From NCBI GenBank assembly GCA_030760725.1, contig JASWHV010000005.1, positions 87,488,622-87,552,621 on the forward strand: 64,000 nt of DNA, read 5' to 3'. Below are positions 36,505 through 48,021 of the stretch, piece by piece. The position numbers and the translations under genes were made by a program. The stretch is from Neostapfia colusana (lineage: Eukaryota; Streptophyta; Magnoliopsida; Poales; Poaceae). The notes below the pieces were generated by a model, which was not told the origin of the DNA, did no database searches, and saw only the letters and a list, made by a program, of their open reading frames with translations. Each line of letters opens with the position of its first letter. Positions within the stretch are counted from its first letter, which is position 1.

Positions 36505-38520
36505 TTACCGGGTATATGATGATAGCAAGTCCGGATAATACGTTCGTAGATAATCCTCGCTTTCCCATGTCGCCTCATCAGCGGTATGGTTACTCCACGA
36601 GACCTTGTAGAACCATAAGGTCCGGTTTCTTGTGGCATGAGTCTTTTCATCGATAATCTGGATCGGATACTCCGTGTACGTGAGGTCCAGTTGAAGAACA
36701 TCTATGTCTTCAGTGCGGATTTCAGCAGAGGGTTTGAGGCACTTCCTCAACTGAGAGATGTGGAAGACGTTGTGAATGCCTGCGAGCGACGCCGGTAAAT
36801 CCAAGCGATAGGCCACAGGTCCGCATCTCTCAATGACGGCGAACGGACCAATGAACCGCGGCGCAAGTTTACCCTTCACTCCAAAACGGTGAACTCCCTT
36901 CATCGGAGACACACGAACATAAACATGGTCCCCGATGTCAAAGTGGAGGGGGCGGCGTCTTTTATCCGCATAGCTCTTCTGACGAGATTGAGCAGCCTTG
37001 AGATTGGCTTGTATTACTCGCACTCGTTCTTCAGCCTCATTCACAAGTTCAATGCCGTAGATAACTCGCTCGCCGGACTCGCACCAGTTGAGAGGTGTGT
37101 GGCATTTCCGGTCGTAGAGAGCTTCATACGGCGCCATCTTGATGCTAGCTTGATAGCCATTGTTGTAAGAAAACTCCACCAACGGCAAATGATCGTCCCA
37201 ATTCTTGCCGTGGTGGATGGCACAAGCGCGTAGCATGTCTTCAAGCACTTGATTCACCCGTTCAGTTTGACCATCCGTCTGCGGGTGATACGCGGAGCTT
37301 CGGATCAGTTTGGTCCCCAATGATGCGTGCAGATGTTCCCAGAACCGAGAGACGAACAGCGCACCGCGATCTGAAATGATGGAGCAGGGAACACCGTGCA
37401 AACACAAGATCTTTGCAATGTACAGCTCCACATATTGCTTGGCCACGTACTTTGTATGTACGGGGATAAAATGAGCCGACTTGGTTAGTCGATCTACTAT
37501 CACCCAAATCGAGTCATGTTTGTGAGATGTGAGAGGTAAACCAACAATGAAGTCCATGCTGATATCCTCCCACTTCCACGCCGGAATATTCAATGGTTGC
37601 AGCTGTCCGGCTTTACGCATATGGTCGGCTTTCACACGCCGACACGTATCACATTCAGATACATACTTTGCGATTTCTCTTTTCATCCGTGTCCACCAAA
37701 ACCTGGTTTTTAGATCTTGGTACATCTTGTTGCTGCCCGGATGAATAGAATACTTGGACAAATGAGCTTCGTCCAAGATTTTCTTCCGAAGCTTCATGTC
37801 ATGGGGTACCACTATACGGTCTTTAAACCATAGAGTGTCGTGTTCATCTCTTCGGAAGCACTTCATTTCGCCATTCTCCATCCTTCTCCGAATGTGCGAC
37901 ATTCCCATGTCTTTCTTCTGAGCTTCCATAATCTCCTCTCTTATGGTCGGGACGAGAGCAAGATTATATAACGCCCCACATGGAATCAAGTACAGACTTG
38001 GCTCCTCCTCTTCAGGTGAGGTGATGGACAGACTGTTGACATGGGATTTGCGGCTTAAGGCATCGGCAACCACGTTTGCCTTTCTGGGATTGTAGTGAAT
38101 CTCGATCTCATAGTATGTGATCAGTTCTAGCCATCTCCGTTGCCGCATATTCAACTCCTTTTGAGTGAATAAATATTTCAGACTCTCGTGGTCGGTGTAG
38201 AGGTGCACTAAGTTTTCAAGCAGATAGTACCTCCACATTTTCAATGCCAACACCACAGCAGCGAGCTCAAGATCATGAGTCGGGTAGTGCTGCTCGTGGT
38301 TACGAAGTTGACGTGAGCCATAGGCGACCACTCTTCCTCCTTGCATCAATACACATCCAAGCCCGATGCCGGACGCATCACAATATACGTCAAAGGGCTT
38401 GGTTGTATCTGGTTGGGCTAACACCGCGGCTGTTGTAAGATGCTCCACTAATGCCTGGAAAGCTTCTTCACAAGCTGAGCTCCAAACATATTTGATCCCC
38501 TTCTTCAACAGTTCAGTCAT
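36505..38520 (-). CDS. Tekay-2 pol C-terminal part: RNase H, integrase, chromodomain
   Basis: An uninterrupted 671-codon frame. RNase H shows Asp in FDVYCDASGIG, Glu in HDLELAAVV, Asp in LYTDHESLKY and Asp in VVADALSRK. Integrase follows with the zinc-binding domain (IHPGSNKMY ... CDTCRRVKADH), catalytic Asp in SMDFIVGLP, Asp in IISDRGALF and Glu in DGQTERVNQVLED, and the GKLAPRFIGPF motif. The C-terminus is a chromodomain (DLTYTEYPIQIIDEK ... WFYKVSWSNH). All catalytic residues look intact. It would be translated as part of a longer polyprotein, but a 1-bp frameshift near 38550 separates it from RT. Confidence 0.93.
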   Translation of the reverse strand: MTELLKKGIKYVWSSACEEAFQALVEHLTTAAVLAQPDTTKPFDVYCDASGIGLGCVLMQGGRVVAYGSRQLRNHEQHYPTHDLELAAVVLALKMWRYYLLENLVHLYTDHESLKYLFTQKELNMRQRRWLELITYYEIEIHYNPRKANVVADALSRKSHVNSLSITSPEEEEPSLYLIPCGALYNLALVPTIREEIMEAQKKDMGMSHIRRRMENGEMKCFRRDEHDTLWFKDRIVVPHDMKLRKKILDEAHLSKYSIHPGSNKMYQDLKTRFWWTRMKREIAKYVSECDTCRRVKADHMRKAGQLQPLNIPAWKWEDISMDFIVGLPLTSHKHDSIWVIVDRLTKSAHFIPVHTKYVAKQYVELYIAKILCLHGVPCSIISDRGALFVSRFWEHLHASLGTKLIRSSAYHPQTDGQTERVNQVLEDMLRACAIHHGKNWDDHLPLVEFSYNNGYQASIKMAPYEALYDRKCHTPLNWCESGERVIYGIELVNEAEERVRVIQANLKAAQSRQKSYADKRRRPLHFDIGDHVYVRVSPMKGVHRFGVKGKLAPRFIGPFAVIERCGPVAYRLDLPASLAGIHNVFHISQLRKCLKPSAEIRTEDIDVLQLDLTYTEYPIQIIDEKTHATRNRTLWFYKVSWSNHTADEATWESEDYLRTYYPDLLSSYTR

Positions 38521-38524
38521 CGGC

Positions 38525-39544
38525 TTAGCAAGCTTGGAGAAATTTTGGTATGAATCTCCAATAATATCCTGCTAACCGGAGGAAACTCCTGACTTCATGG
38601 ACTGATGTGGGGGACTTCCATTTCAGCACTTGTTCAATCTTGCTTGGATCAACTGCAATGCCTTCTGCAGAAATAATGTGACCAAGGAATGGCACTTGGC
38701 TGATCCAAAACTCGCACTTGCTGAACTTGGCATAAAGCTTATGGTCTCTTAATCGTTGAAGTACGATATGCAAGTGTTTAGCGTGTTCTTCTTCAGACTT
38801 GGAGTAAACCAAGATGTCGTCTATGAACACCACCACAAACTTGTCCAACTCCGGCATGAACACTGAGTTCATGAGATACATGAAGTGTGCCAGGGCGTTG
38901 GTGAGACCAAAGGACATGACGAGGTATTCATACAACCCATATCTCGTCGACAAGGCCGTCTTCGGGATATCCTCCGCTCGGATCTTGATTTGATGATATC
39001 CGGAGCAAAGATCCATCTTGGAAAATACACTTGCACCCACAAGTTGATCGAAGAGAATATCGATGTGGGGCAGTGGATATTTATTCTTGATGGTGACGGC
39101 GTTAAGAGGTCGGTAGTCCACACACAACCTCAAGGTTTCATCTTTCTTCTTCACAAACAGCGCAGAGAATCCCCATTGCGAGGAACTCGGTCGAATGAAA
39201 CCCTTCTTCATTAGATCGTTGAGCTGCTCCTTCAGTTCAGCCAGCTCACTCGTAGCCATCTTGTATGGTCTCCGTGAGATCGGTGTCGTCCCAGGTACAA
39301 GTTCAATCTTGAACTCGACATTTCTTTCGGGTGGCATGCCCGGAAGATCATCCAGAAAAACATCCGGGTATTCACGGACAACACGAATATCCTCAAGTTT
39401 TGTGGCTTCCGTGTTATAGGTGGCTGGAGCTTCTTGAACCGAACGGTCAAGAATAAGAACATGTGGTTCATGAAGTGGAGAGTTTAAACGAACCACACGT
39501 GGAATGGTGTCAAGAACAGAACCATGTCGATGTAGCCATGGCAT
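38525..39544 (-). pseudogene. Tekay-2 protease C-terminus and reverse transcriptase
   Basis: The frame begins in the C-terminal protease (WLHRHGSVLD), passes the linker (VREYPDVFLDDLPGMPPER) and contains the RT: LCVDYRPLNAVTIKNKYPLP, SKMDLCSGYHQIKI, MSFGLTNALAHF and catalytic VVFIDDILVYS, then the thumb (HIISAEGIAVDPSKI). It ends at a frameshift in the region coding KFLQAC, where relatives continue NFSKLAKP. A second frameshift near 39545-39600 cuts it from the gag-protease frame. Confidence 0.92.
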
Positions 39545-39582
39545 CCCTAAAATGACATCAAGTTTTTGACTCTCTAATATGA

Positions 39583-41046
39583 TTAGAGAAGTCGGATATA
39601 TAGATTCCCACCCAACTGTAATGGTGCTCTATAGACCATTCTATCAGCTGTTATTTTTCCACCCGGAGAACATATCAAATATGAATTATTTGTGGGAATG
39701 ATAGGAAGTTGATATTTAATAACATAAGACTGCCTTATGAAATTATGGGTGGCACCGGAGTCAAAAAGTATGACTATGGGATGATCTAGGTAAGAGAACG
39801 TACCCGCGAGGACGGGTTCGCCTTCCGGCACGTCTTCGATAGTTAAGTGGTGGACGTTGCCAGGTTTTGATGCTGGTTTCTTGGGCTGATTACGGGGCTG
39901 ATTAGCACCCTGATATGGTGCTGCACCCCTGCCCTGTCGCGGCTCGGGGCAGTCTCTTGAAATGTGCCCGACACGGCCACACGTGTAGCACGTGTAAGGT
40001 GTCGGGGTCCCGCCGACTTGAGGATGGAATCCCGGTGCACGCTGTTGAAACTGAGGCGCACGTGGGACCATCCTTTGCTGCTGCTGTTGCTGTGATGGAT
40101 ACGTCGGTCGAAAGCCTGGCGCACTATATTGTCGACCGCGGAACTGAGGCGGTCGCGCCTGTGGCTGCCATCTCTGACCGGATGGTGAGCGATACACCAC
40201 GCGGTATTTCTGTGGCGTCCCACCACTGCTGCTTGTCAGCGCGCTGCGTTTCCTCTTATCAGAACCGCGCTCACGCTGAGCATTCTCTTGTTGAATCGCG
40301 GTATTAACTAGGTCGTTGAATGTGCCGCGATTGCTCTGGGCGAGATGGACCTTCATCTTTGAATTCAGGCCCCGGAAGAAAGCGTTGCGCTTATTGTCTT
40401 CCGTCCCCACAAATCCTGGCGCATACTGCACCAGCCGGTTGAATAACCTGGAGTACTCATGAGCACTCCTCTCGCCTTGTCGTAGCGCCAGGAACTCCTG
40501 GAGCTTCATTTCCATCACACCGGGAGGTATGTGATAGGCGCGGAACGCCTCCCGGAACTCCGTCCATATGACAGCATGGCCAGCCGGCAAGGAGGCGGTG
40601 TAGTTTGCCCACCAGGTACCGGCTTCTCCCTGAAGCTGTTGCGCTGCATACAGCGCCTTCTGCTGTTCGGTGCATCGTAGCAGCCCGAACTTCGCCTCTA
40701 GAGTGCGGATAAAGCTGTCCTCCTCCAAAGGTTCTTCAGCCTCCGTGAAGACCGGTGGATGGGTCGCCATGAACTCTGAATACGAACTTTGTTGGGGCTG
40801 GCGTTGCCCATTGTCTTGGCGTCCTCCCTGATGGGACGCATTCTGCTGCACCAACTTCCGCAGCAACTCGGTTTCCTCGTCGCGCGAGCCGAGCACTGCA
40901 GCGAGAACTTCCGCAAGATTCCTTGGAAGTTCTGGTGGTGGAGGAGGTGGTTGCTGCTGCATCGTGGTCTGCTCTGGAGGTGGAGACTCATCACCACGAA
41001 CCTGACTCGGACCTCCCTCCTCTTGCGTAGACCGTGTATGCACCAT
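39583..41046 (-). CDS. Tekay-2 gag and protease N-terminus
   Basis: A 487-codon frame from the ATG at 41044-41046. A Gln/Pro-rich N-terminus precedes the capsid domain (about residues 90-230: FMATHPPVFTEAEEPLEED, WTEFREAFRAYHIPPGVME, LRQGERSAHEYSRLF). A basic linker leads to a CCHC zinc knuckle near residues 354-367 (CYTCGRVGHISRDC). The aspartic protease starts near residue 420 with active site ILFDSGATHNFI (about 430). The frame ends early after LGGNLY because of a frameshift. Gag itself appears complete. Confidence 0.93.
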   Translation of the reverse strand: MVHTRSTQEEGGPSQVRGDESPPPEQTTMQQQPPPPPPELPRNLAEVLAAVLGSRDEETELLRKLVQQNASHQGGRQDNGQRQPQQSSYSEFMATHPPVFTEAEEPLEEDSFIRTLEAKFGLLRCTEQQKALYAAQQLQGEAGTWWANYTASLPAGHAVIWTEFREAFRAYHIPPGVMEMKLQEFLALRQGERSAHEYSRLFNRLVQYAPGFVGTEDNKRNAFFRGLNSKMKVHLAQSNRGTFNDLVNTAIQQENAQRERGSDKRKRSALTSSSGGTPQKYRVVYRSPSGQRWQPQARPPQFRGRQYSAPGFRPTYPSQQQQQQRMVPRAPQFQQRAPGFHPQVGGTPTPYTCYTCGRVGHISRDCPEPRQGRGAAPYQGANQPRNQPKKPASKPGNVHHLTIEDVPEGEPVLAGTFSYLDHPIVILFDSGATHNFIRQSYVIKYQLPIIPTNNSYLICSPGGKITADRMVYRAPLQLGGNLYIRLL

Positions 41047-42622
41047 TCTGCATTCATATCATTTAAACGATCAGCACATGTTGATGTAGCATCCAGCCTA
41101 TACATTGGTAACGCGAGAATGGAATAAACAGTATGCACAACAGTCACACATATGGATAAAGTATAAACTTTATACAACATATACATCCCTGGACCTTGTC
41201 ACACGATCGAGTTCCAAAGTATTGAACTTTATGGGTTCAAAGTTCATTTCGACCATCGGGGTCACCACGGGATGTTAAGTGTGTTAGCATGCGTAATTCC
41301 TCGCTATTGTATTGGACCCATACATGTACTAACTCGAAGTGATATGTCAAATGCATAAACTCTTCGACTCCCAACTCGCTGTTTTACAACAGTCACTGGA
41401 CATCGAGTTGTGAAACTAAGTGTTTTGGTTGAAATACAGAAAATTCCAGAGAGCATTTGGTCTGCCCTGTTTCTGAACAGTATCTATTCATCTGAGATTT
41501 TCATCCCTTTGGAGGGAGATTTTGTTCTAGAACTATACAGAAAAGTTGTAGAGGACTTCTAAAACTTTCCAGAATGGTATCCCACACCTCCATTGGTTCA
41601 ACCAATCTTAAGTTATGCCCTGTTCAAGTTCAGAAAAATTTCTGCCGAAAACATGGGAGATTATTCCTAAACTTTTGAGATTGAACCTATACTCCCAATT
41701 GACTCTTAGTTCAATATAGGAGTTTACTAACCCCTAAATGAATTCCTAAACCTTGTTGTAATTCTTTTCTTTGAAAATAAACTTTTATGCAGTCGGTACT
41801 GCGTTTTCTCACCAAAGAAAAACCCTAAACCGGTATTCCGGCATATACGTATCAAATGGTGGAACTAAAGTCGTCACTCACAAACAGTTTCTACACGTCA
41901 TGCACTAACGTGGTTAATGTACCTGCAGAAGAACACACAATAATGGTGCACACAATGGTTTTTGGCATTTCAGGCAGTTCCATATTATAATAAAGACATA
42001 CGGTCCATATCATTTCCATACGGATCGTCCTTGAGTCAAGCCACGTCTCAAGGTACATGGTCATGTTTTCACACCACACGACGGGGAACCCGAGTAGAGC
42101 GCGATCGGGTCGTCACGGTTGGGAATTTTATCAACCCAATGGATACCACCTACAGCCTCATGACCGTTGAGGCACGCCGATGGCGAGCGCTGCGTATGGC
42201 CCTTTGAACATTGAACATTCAAGAGTTGCATACTATCGTGTTGCTTACCACACAATGGGGTATTCTCACTTTTGCCTAAAGCACGCTGGAGATCAGCGTT
42301 TTCATATGCTCTCAGAACCATTAATAGGTTCAGAGACTCATATTCACTACCGTGCCAAGCCACGGTATATCCTTCCATACTATTTCTCGTATGGCGAGTT
42401 ACCGCAATTGATCTGCCTGCAGTGGCGTACCTTACCTCTTACCTGACGTCGGAGCGTCGTTACAGAATGTATAACACATAAGTTAGCTTTTCCACCTTAG
42501 TAACTACTACTATCATAGACCTTATGTGGGCTTAATGACTAATCCTCACTCGACTACTTCTAAGTTTTCAAAATAAGCTCTTTTCGAGTGTGCTATTCCC
42601 AATGCGGCTCTGATACCACGTC
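41047..42622 (-). other. Tekay-2 leader between 5' LTR and gag
   Basis: About 1.6 kb without a credible gene. It contains the PBS at its LTR end. It is probably untranslated packaging leader. Confidence 0.65.
42606..42618 (-). other. PBS of Tekay-2, initiator tRNA-Met type
   Basis: The minus strand reads TGGTATCAGAGCC four bases after the 5' LTR end, the standard site for initiator tRNA-Met priming. Confidence 0.88.
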
Positions 42623-45600
42623 TGTGGGGACCACCCCGTGGTTCACCCACTCCAGGATCGCATAGGTGGTGCCGTGCGATGCGGCACCCAACAGAACACA
42701 CGAAAAGAATAAAGAACAACATACAAACTTTTATTCGATATAAAACAGCGGAAGTCTTTTTACAAAACCTATTCATACAGCGGAAGTAATATACATATAT
42801 GGCCTCTCATCCTAGCTATGCAAAAGTGCAGCCGTCCAGCCCGGGGACGCTACACGCTAGCAGCAAGGAACCGGAGAATCACGGCGGCGTGCAGGGCTCC
42901 AGATCGGCCGTGTACCCCGACGGGGGCATCGCCTCGTCCTCGGATCCCTCCTCATAACTCTCACCTGCACACAGCTCAAATATTTGCAACTGTGAGCACG
43001 AAGGCTCAGCAAGTCTTAACCGTCAACCCTAGGCATGGAACTCTACGTGCAAGGATGTGTAAGGTAGAAAGGACTTTGCAATAAAGACACGCCTATAAGT
43101 TGATCCTTAATTTCAGTTTTATAGCAGCAGTTTAATGAGCCTTAGGCAGCCCCCACATTGAAAGTCCACAATCAAACAAGAAACGCTTTTCTCCGATGTG
43201 GTGATGCCCAAACTGGAATATAAACTTAATTAGCTCTATAACTATAGCAATCAAGGTATTCAAGACATTAATAGATCAATACATCATTTTCAGTTGGCTT
43301 ATTTCACTTCTTACTACATCACAGCGCAGTGAACAAGCGGGTACTCAAATAACCGCGAGGGACGGTGATTGCAATCAAGACACACCCGGATAACACGTCA
43401 CATACACCCACTTTCAGAAGTGTGATTCCACACCCCTTCCTACTCTGTTGTATGCGACAACCTTTCAAAGGCAACCCAAATGCCGAACCGGTCCATCCGT
43501 AACGGGCACGAGGTCCCCGCGTGGAGCGTGACTGTGCCCACCGGCAGATTTACACCTTGCTACCCTCAACCCACTCCTATTTATGGTTGGGTAAGCCTCG
43601 GCACCCAGGTTAACCAATTACATCAGTTTCCTGGTTCCCATATACCAGTATGCATCCGGTACTGTTCGATACTTGTCCAGCAGGGCCGCACACGGACGGT
43701 CCTCAACCGACACCAACAGGGCTACACACGTGATAACTCTGCTCACTGCATCCTATCCCCCCTGCTGGGTATCATTTTTTTACAACTCAAGCAATTATCT
43801 ACCTCTTTTCTTTCCGGGTGATAAGTACTATCTCGCGAGTAGCTTCCAACCACTCGACTTATACCGGGATCCTACACATTAGCATGGCATTCTCTACTCA
43901 TCGAGTTTGTAAACTACCCGACCCTCCATAGGATGTGGGGTTTCAATCACCCTAACTCTAATGCAAACATTCACCGTAGACATAAATGATACAAATAAAA
44001 AGGTTTATAAAAGGTACTTAAGTGCAAACTGGGGCTTGCCTGGTTTCGAGTTAGATGGGAAGTCAACTTCAGGTGGCAGGACGTCCAAAGGCTCCGGTGC
44101 GTCCTCAACTTCGGTCACTAAATGAAATGTAGCAAAATAGATGTATTAAGTGTTAAGGATTTATAAGAATTGAACTACTATTCATAGCTATTGCTATTTA
44201 GGATCCTTAGTTGGCTTTGGGATTTTAACAGTACATACTAGACTCTCTAAGGATGATTTGAGCCAAATTTGGAGACATGTCATTGCACAATGTAGTCTTT
44301 AAAATTCCTACAATTACAATGCTTCTCTGAATTTTTGAGCCCAAATTAGGAGCTTTGACATAGCTAGTAACGGAAGATCTGATTAGGGTAAGTCTCCATG
44401 GTTCTAACAAAATTTGTTTCACCATTTTTGGAGCTACCATAAGAGAGATATGAATTTTCGAAGTTGGACAGGAGTTCTGAAAAGTTTCTGTTTAAATTGA
44501 ATTTCCAAATAAAGGCTGAATTTGGAAAGGCAGTTTAGCCTTGCAAATGATCTCCAATTAAGCCGAAATTTTTACTGGAGATGAGTAGCTATGGATAAAA
44601 TTTTTCTACCCTAAATTTGGGACTATTTCATAAAGAATTGTTCCTGTAATAAATTCCTAAAGGATTTACTAAAAACAATTCTACGGAAATTCCTGGGCAT
44701 TTTCATAGCCAAAAATTGGTTTCTCTGTGAAGTACTCCTCATGAGGATTCCAACAAAATTGGTCTCACTCTTTTTGGAGTTTTCTACACAAAGTTATGAA
44801 TCCCCAAAGTTTGAACTGTATTAAGAAATTCTGGAAATGTTTAAATCCCGACTGTGGGCCCCACCCGCGACGTTATCCACTCAGATGGCGGCAACACCGA
44901 GGCCACGGGGTTATTCCCGTGCGGCCGTACCGGATCCGGCGCCACAGGCCGATCCCTGCGCGTATGCGGAGGATGACCGGTGGGACCTGGCCCTCCTTCG
45001 TCTTCCTCGCGCTGGCCGCGCCTCCCGCGACGGCGCACGCCGGCGAGGCTCGCCGGGACGGGATTCCCGTGGTCCAAACTTCATCAAACTCGCCGCTTGT
45101 AAGTTCTACACCGTGCTGAACATGATGGTGGGGTCGGGAGCCGATGACAATGGCCGGAAAGGTGCTTGCACCGGCGACCATGTCGAACCTTACTTCGGCG
45201 ACCTTGCTCTCCCTCAACAGTGGGTCTTTCGGGCTAGGGTTTGCTCCAAAAGCACCAGTGTCACATGGACAACATCGACCCATAGCTCGCTCTCCATGAA
45301 AACCACCGGAGAGGGGACCTCACCGGCGACCCGAGCCCACAAAACACCGGCGGCGACAAAAACTCGAAGAACTCCTTCAGTTCTTGATGGTTTCCGGCGC
45401 CGTTTGAGCGAGAAGGATCGCAGGGATATAACAAAGCTTCTCCTAGACCAGAATGAGCTCTAGCTATCACAGCACGAAGAATTTGATTGTAGACCGAGAG
45501 GTGTTGCTATGAACTAGGGTTTGGTAAAACCCGAAATTCTCACTACCCGATTGATCAATCATCCTGAGGCTTTCGGTAACACGATCTACGGACAACAACG

Positions 45601-46660
45601 CACCTTTCTTGTGCAGGGAAGGGGCGGTGAAGCTGGCCGTAACGCGCTGTCCACGGTGAACTGAACGGGGTTCCGCCGAGCACCTCCGATCGCCGGCGCC
45701 AATCTCTGATTTGCGCGTAGCACGAGCTAGGAAGCTTAGGGGAAAGAACGGTGGAGGCTGGAGCACTCTCTTGCGCTTCTTTTTGCTGTTTGGGGCTCGA
45801 TCATCCGAGCTCGGAGGACGGTGGTTGATCGGAAGGAACCGAGCGGCGAGGTAGCTCACGGTTTCGGTCGGCGCTCGGGCAGAGGAACTGAGAAGGCTAC
45901 GGATGACGGCAGAGAGCAGAAATAGAAGTGCGCTGCAGCCCTGATCGCCCACGTGCACCGGCTTGACCTTGGGGGCAGCGAGGAAGCAGCTCGGTGGAGG
46001 CAGCCGTCGATTGGTGGTGCGCGGTGAACAGCCGGACGAAAACGGGGTCGGTTCATTTGCTGTGTCTGGCTGACAGTAGGGCCCCACCTCCCCCTTTGTT
46101 AAGTCAAATTTCTCTGATATTTTTCATCCAGCAACTCAACATTAAAGGCTTTACTTCACCCCAAAGTCAAGTTTGAATTTGCTGAATTCAACTGGTTTGA
46201 ATTCTGGTGTAGAATTTGAATGGGGTTTGATCACTTGAATTTAAAAAGGGGTTTGAATTCTCCACTTTGTATTGCCTAAAAAATATAGCAAACCAGCTCC
46301 AAAATTTCCAACTTTTGGCATGGCTGCTCATTCAAAGGTGGAGAACACATTTGTGGAACCAAAATTTGAAATTGAGGGAATTGGAATTTGAAACTGAATT
46401 TGAAATTCAGATTAGAGGGCTTCTCCTTTAAATCCCAAACAAATATTGAAACTCCTCCAAATGAACTGAAATTTGGAAGGGTGAATATTTGGGCTATGAA
46501 GATCCAAGTTATGAATTTAGATCTCTATGTTTGGAAGTTTTGGGCAGTCTAAACCCTCACTTTGAACTTACACCATTATAATTCAAAGTTTTAATTCCCC
46601 CCATTTTTCCTAAGTGTACATGAGCTGAATTTTCTTGCTACCACTTTTGGGGATTTTACA
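42623..46660 (-). repeat. 5' LTR of Tekay-2
   Basis: 4038 bp, TGTGGGGACC...GGGATTTTACA on the plus strand. It has a perfect palindrome at 43366-43377 and hairpin TGAGC-ACGAAG-GCTCA at 42993-43008. The GC-rich block (about 44860-46040) is flanked by AT-rich sequence with many TTTGAATT motifs. The same minus-strand frame is open here (45467-46087) and in the other LTR (35244-35738), but I cannot link it to a protein. Confidence 0.94.
43366..43377. promoter_or_regulatory. Conserved LTR palindrome, Tekay-2 5' LTR
   Basis: TGATTGCAATCA, identical to 29104-29115. Confidence 0.6.
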
Positions 46661-47236
46661 AGGCCGTCTACAGTTATAAAAGCAGTGTGTTCTTCATCTT
46701 CTCTAGACATTGGTATTTGGTGGAAGCCTGAGTAGGCGTCTAGGAAGCACAACATATCACAGCCTGATGTAGAGTCTACAATTTGATCTATTCTAGGGAG
46801 AGGGTATGGATATTTTGGGCATGCCTTATTGAGACTTGTGTAGTCGATGCACATCCGGAGCTTCCCGCCGGCCTTCAGGACGACAACAGGGTCGGCCAAC
46901 CACCGGGGGTGGTGGACCTCCCGTATGAAGCCAGCATCGAGCAGCCTCTTGATCTCTTCACGGATGAAGTTCTGCCGCTCGATGGACTGCTTCCGGGACT
47001 TCTGCTGGACCGGCTGAGCGTCAGGGAATATCTTCAGATGGTGCTCGATCACCTCCCTAGGGATCCCAGGCATCTGCGACGGTTGCCATGCAAACACGTC
47101 GACGTTGTCCCAGAGGAAGGTGATGAGCGCGCCTTCCTATTTGCTGTCCAGGCCCCCGGCTATCCGGGTGGTCTGGGCAGCTTCGGCACCAACTTGGACG
47201 ACCTTCAGGGGGACGTCGCCTTCGTCGAGAGGTTGC
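46661..47236 (-). pseudogene. Tat reverse transcriptase, N-terminal half
   Basis: On the minus strand the frame gives the linker (FAWQPSQMPGIPREVIEHHL), RT fingers (LLDAGFIREVHHPRWLADPV, LRMCIDYTSLNKACPK) and the first catalytic Asp (DMLCFLDAYSGFHQIPM), then is cut by Tekay-2 after ITVDGL. It continues at 28359. The wording is typical of Tat-lineage RT. TAG at 47137-47139 (family Gln) lies just upstream; the protease frame is the same. Confidence 0.92.
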
Positions 47237-48021
47237 GCTCAGGGTGCAGAGGTCGAGGCACGGTGGCATGCAATCGGGTGGAGCTGGCCCGGTTCTTCAC
47301 TGCAAGGGGCTGGTGCTCGGGCTGTCGCAAGTGCTTGGAGCTTTTCCAAGGCTGACACTGCGGCAGTGCGGTCTCCACGAATCCTGAGGACACCGGTGGG
47401 TGTAGGCATCTTCAGGACGAGGTAGCCGTAGTGGGCTACTGCCATGAACCGGTACAGGGCTGGCCTGCCGATGATGGTGTTGATGGGGAGGTCGACCTCT
47501 GCCACGTCGAACAGAATGTATTCTTTCCGGTAGTTGTCCGGTGCTCCGAAGGTCACCGAAAGACTGATGTTCCCATACGGGACGACTTGTCCCAGGCCTA
47601 CCCCTGAGAACGGGCTCGACGGGGTGAGCTTGGCCATGGGAATCTGTAGCTTCTGGAAAGCTGCACGGCTGATGAGGTTGAGGCCGGCCTCGCCATCCAC
47701 CAGGACATGGTACATCTTCACGTTGGCGATGGTGGGAGCTACCAAGAGGGGTAGCTGTCCGGCTCCAACCATGTTCTTGGGGCAGTCGGAGGCGTTGAAG
47801 CTGATGGGGGTCCCTACCCACTTGAGGTGTGGTGCTGCACTTGGTGTAGGGGCCACCGACGCCACTGCTCGACGTAGGGTCTTGACTGCATTCCGGGATG
47901 AGGGGTCGGAGGACCCTCTGTAGATGACGTGGAGCACCTTCTGGTGCTCGTCCTCTCCGGAGCTGGAGTCCCCACGGTTGTTGACCATCTTCACGGAGTG
48001 TTGGGGCTCCTGGTACCCCAT
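47237..48021 (-). pseudogene. Tat protease region
   Basis: The retropepsin-like domain shows HVLVDGEAGLNLIS at the active site. Relatives have DGG or DSG here, so the second Gly seems replaced by Glu, which may inactivate it. The C-terminal part (NTIIGRPALYRFMAVAHYGYLVLKMP) is characteristic of grass Tat elements. The frame ends at TGA 47239-47241 (plausibly a former CGA). It is in the same frame as gag upstream and RT downstream, so Gag-Pol was one long reading frame. Confidence 0.9.

Larger units (their letters stand above)
28360..46660 (-). mobile_element. Tekay-2: nearly intact Tekay/Del-type chromovirus inserted in Tat RT
   Basis: AGGCC flanks it at 28355-28359 and 46661-46665, and removing it rejoins the Tat RT inside ITVDGL-YCYVSM. 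LTRs are 28360-36439 (with a nested solo LTR) and 42623-46660. PBS, gag, protease, RT, RNase H, integrase, chromodomain and PPT are all present. Only two frameshifts are seen in the coding region. The LTRs are 4040 bp (nested insert removed) and 4038 bp, which suggests a recent insertion. Confidence 0.95.

Noticed and set aside
42606..42618. tRNA gene fragment suggested by the match to initiator tRNA-Met.
   Set aside because: Only the 3'-end complement is present and it lies directly next to the LTR: it is a primer-binding site.
44837..45463. 208-codon plus-strand frame in the Tekay-2 LTR as a captured host gene.
   Set aside because: No domain seen; the counterpart at 34577-35243 differs in frame and length; GC-rich sequence gives long frames by chance.
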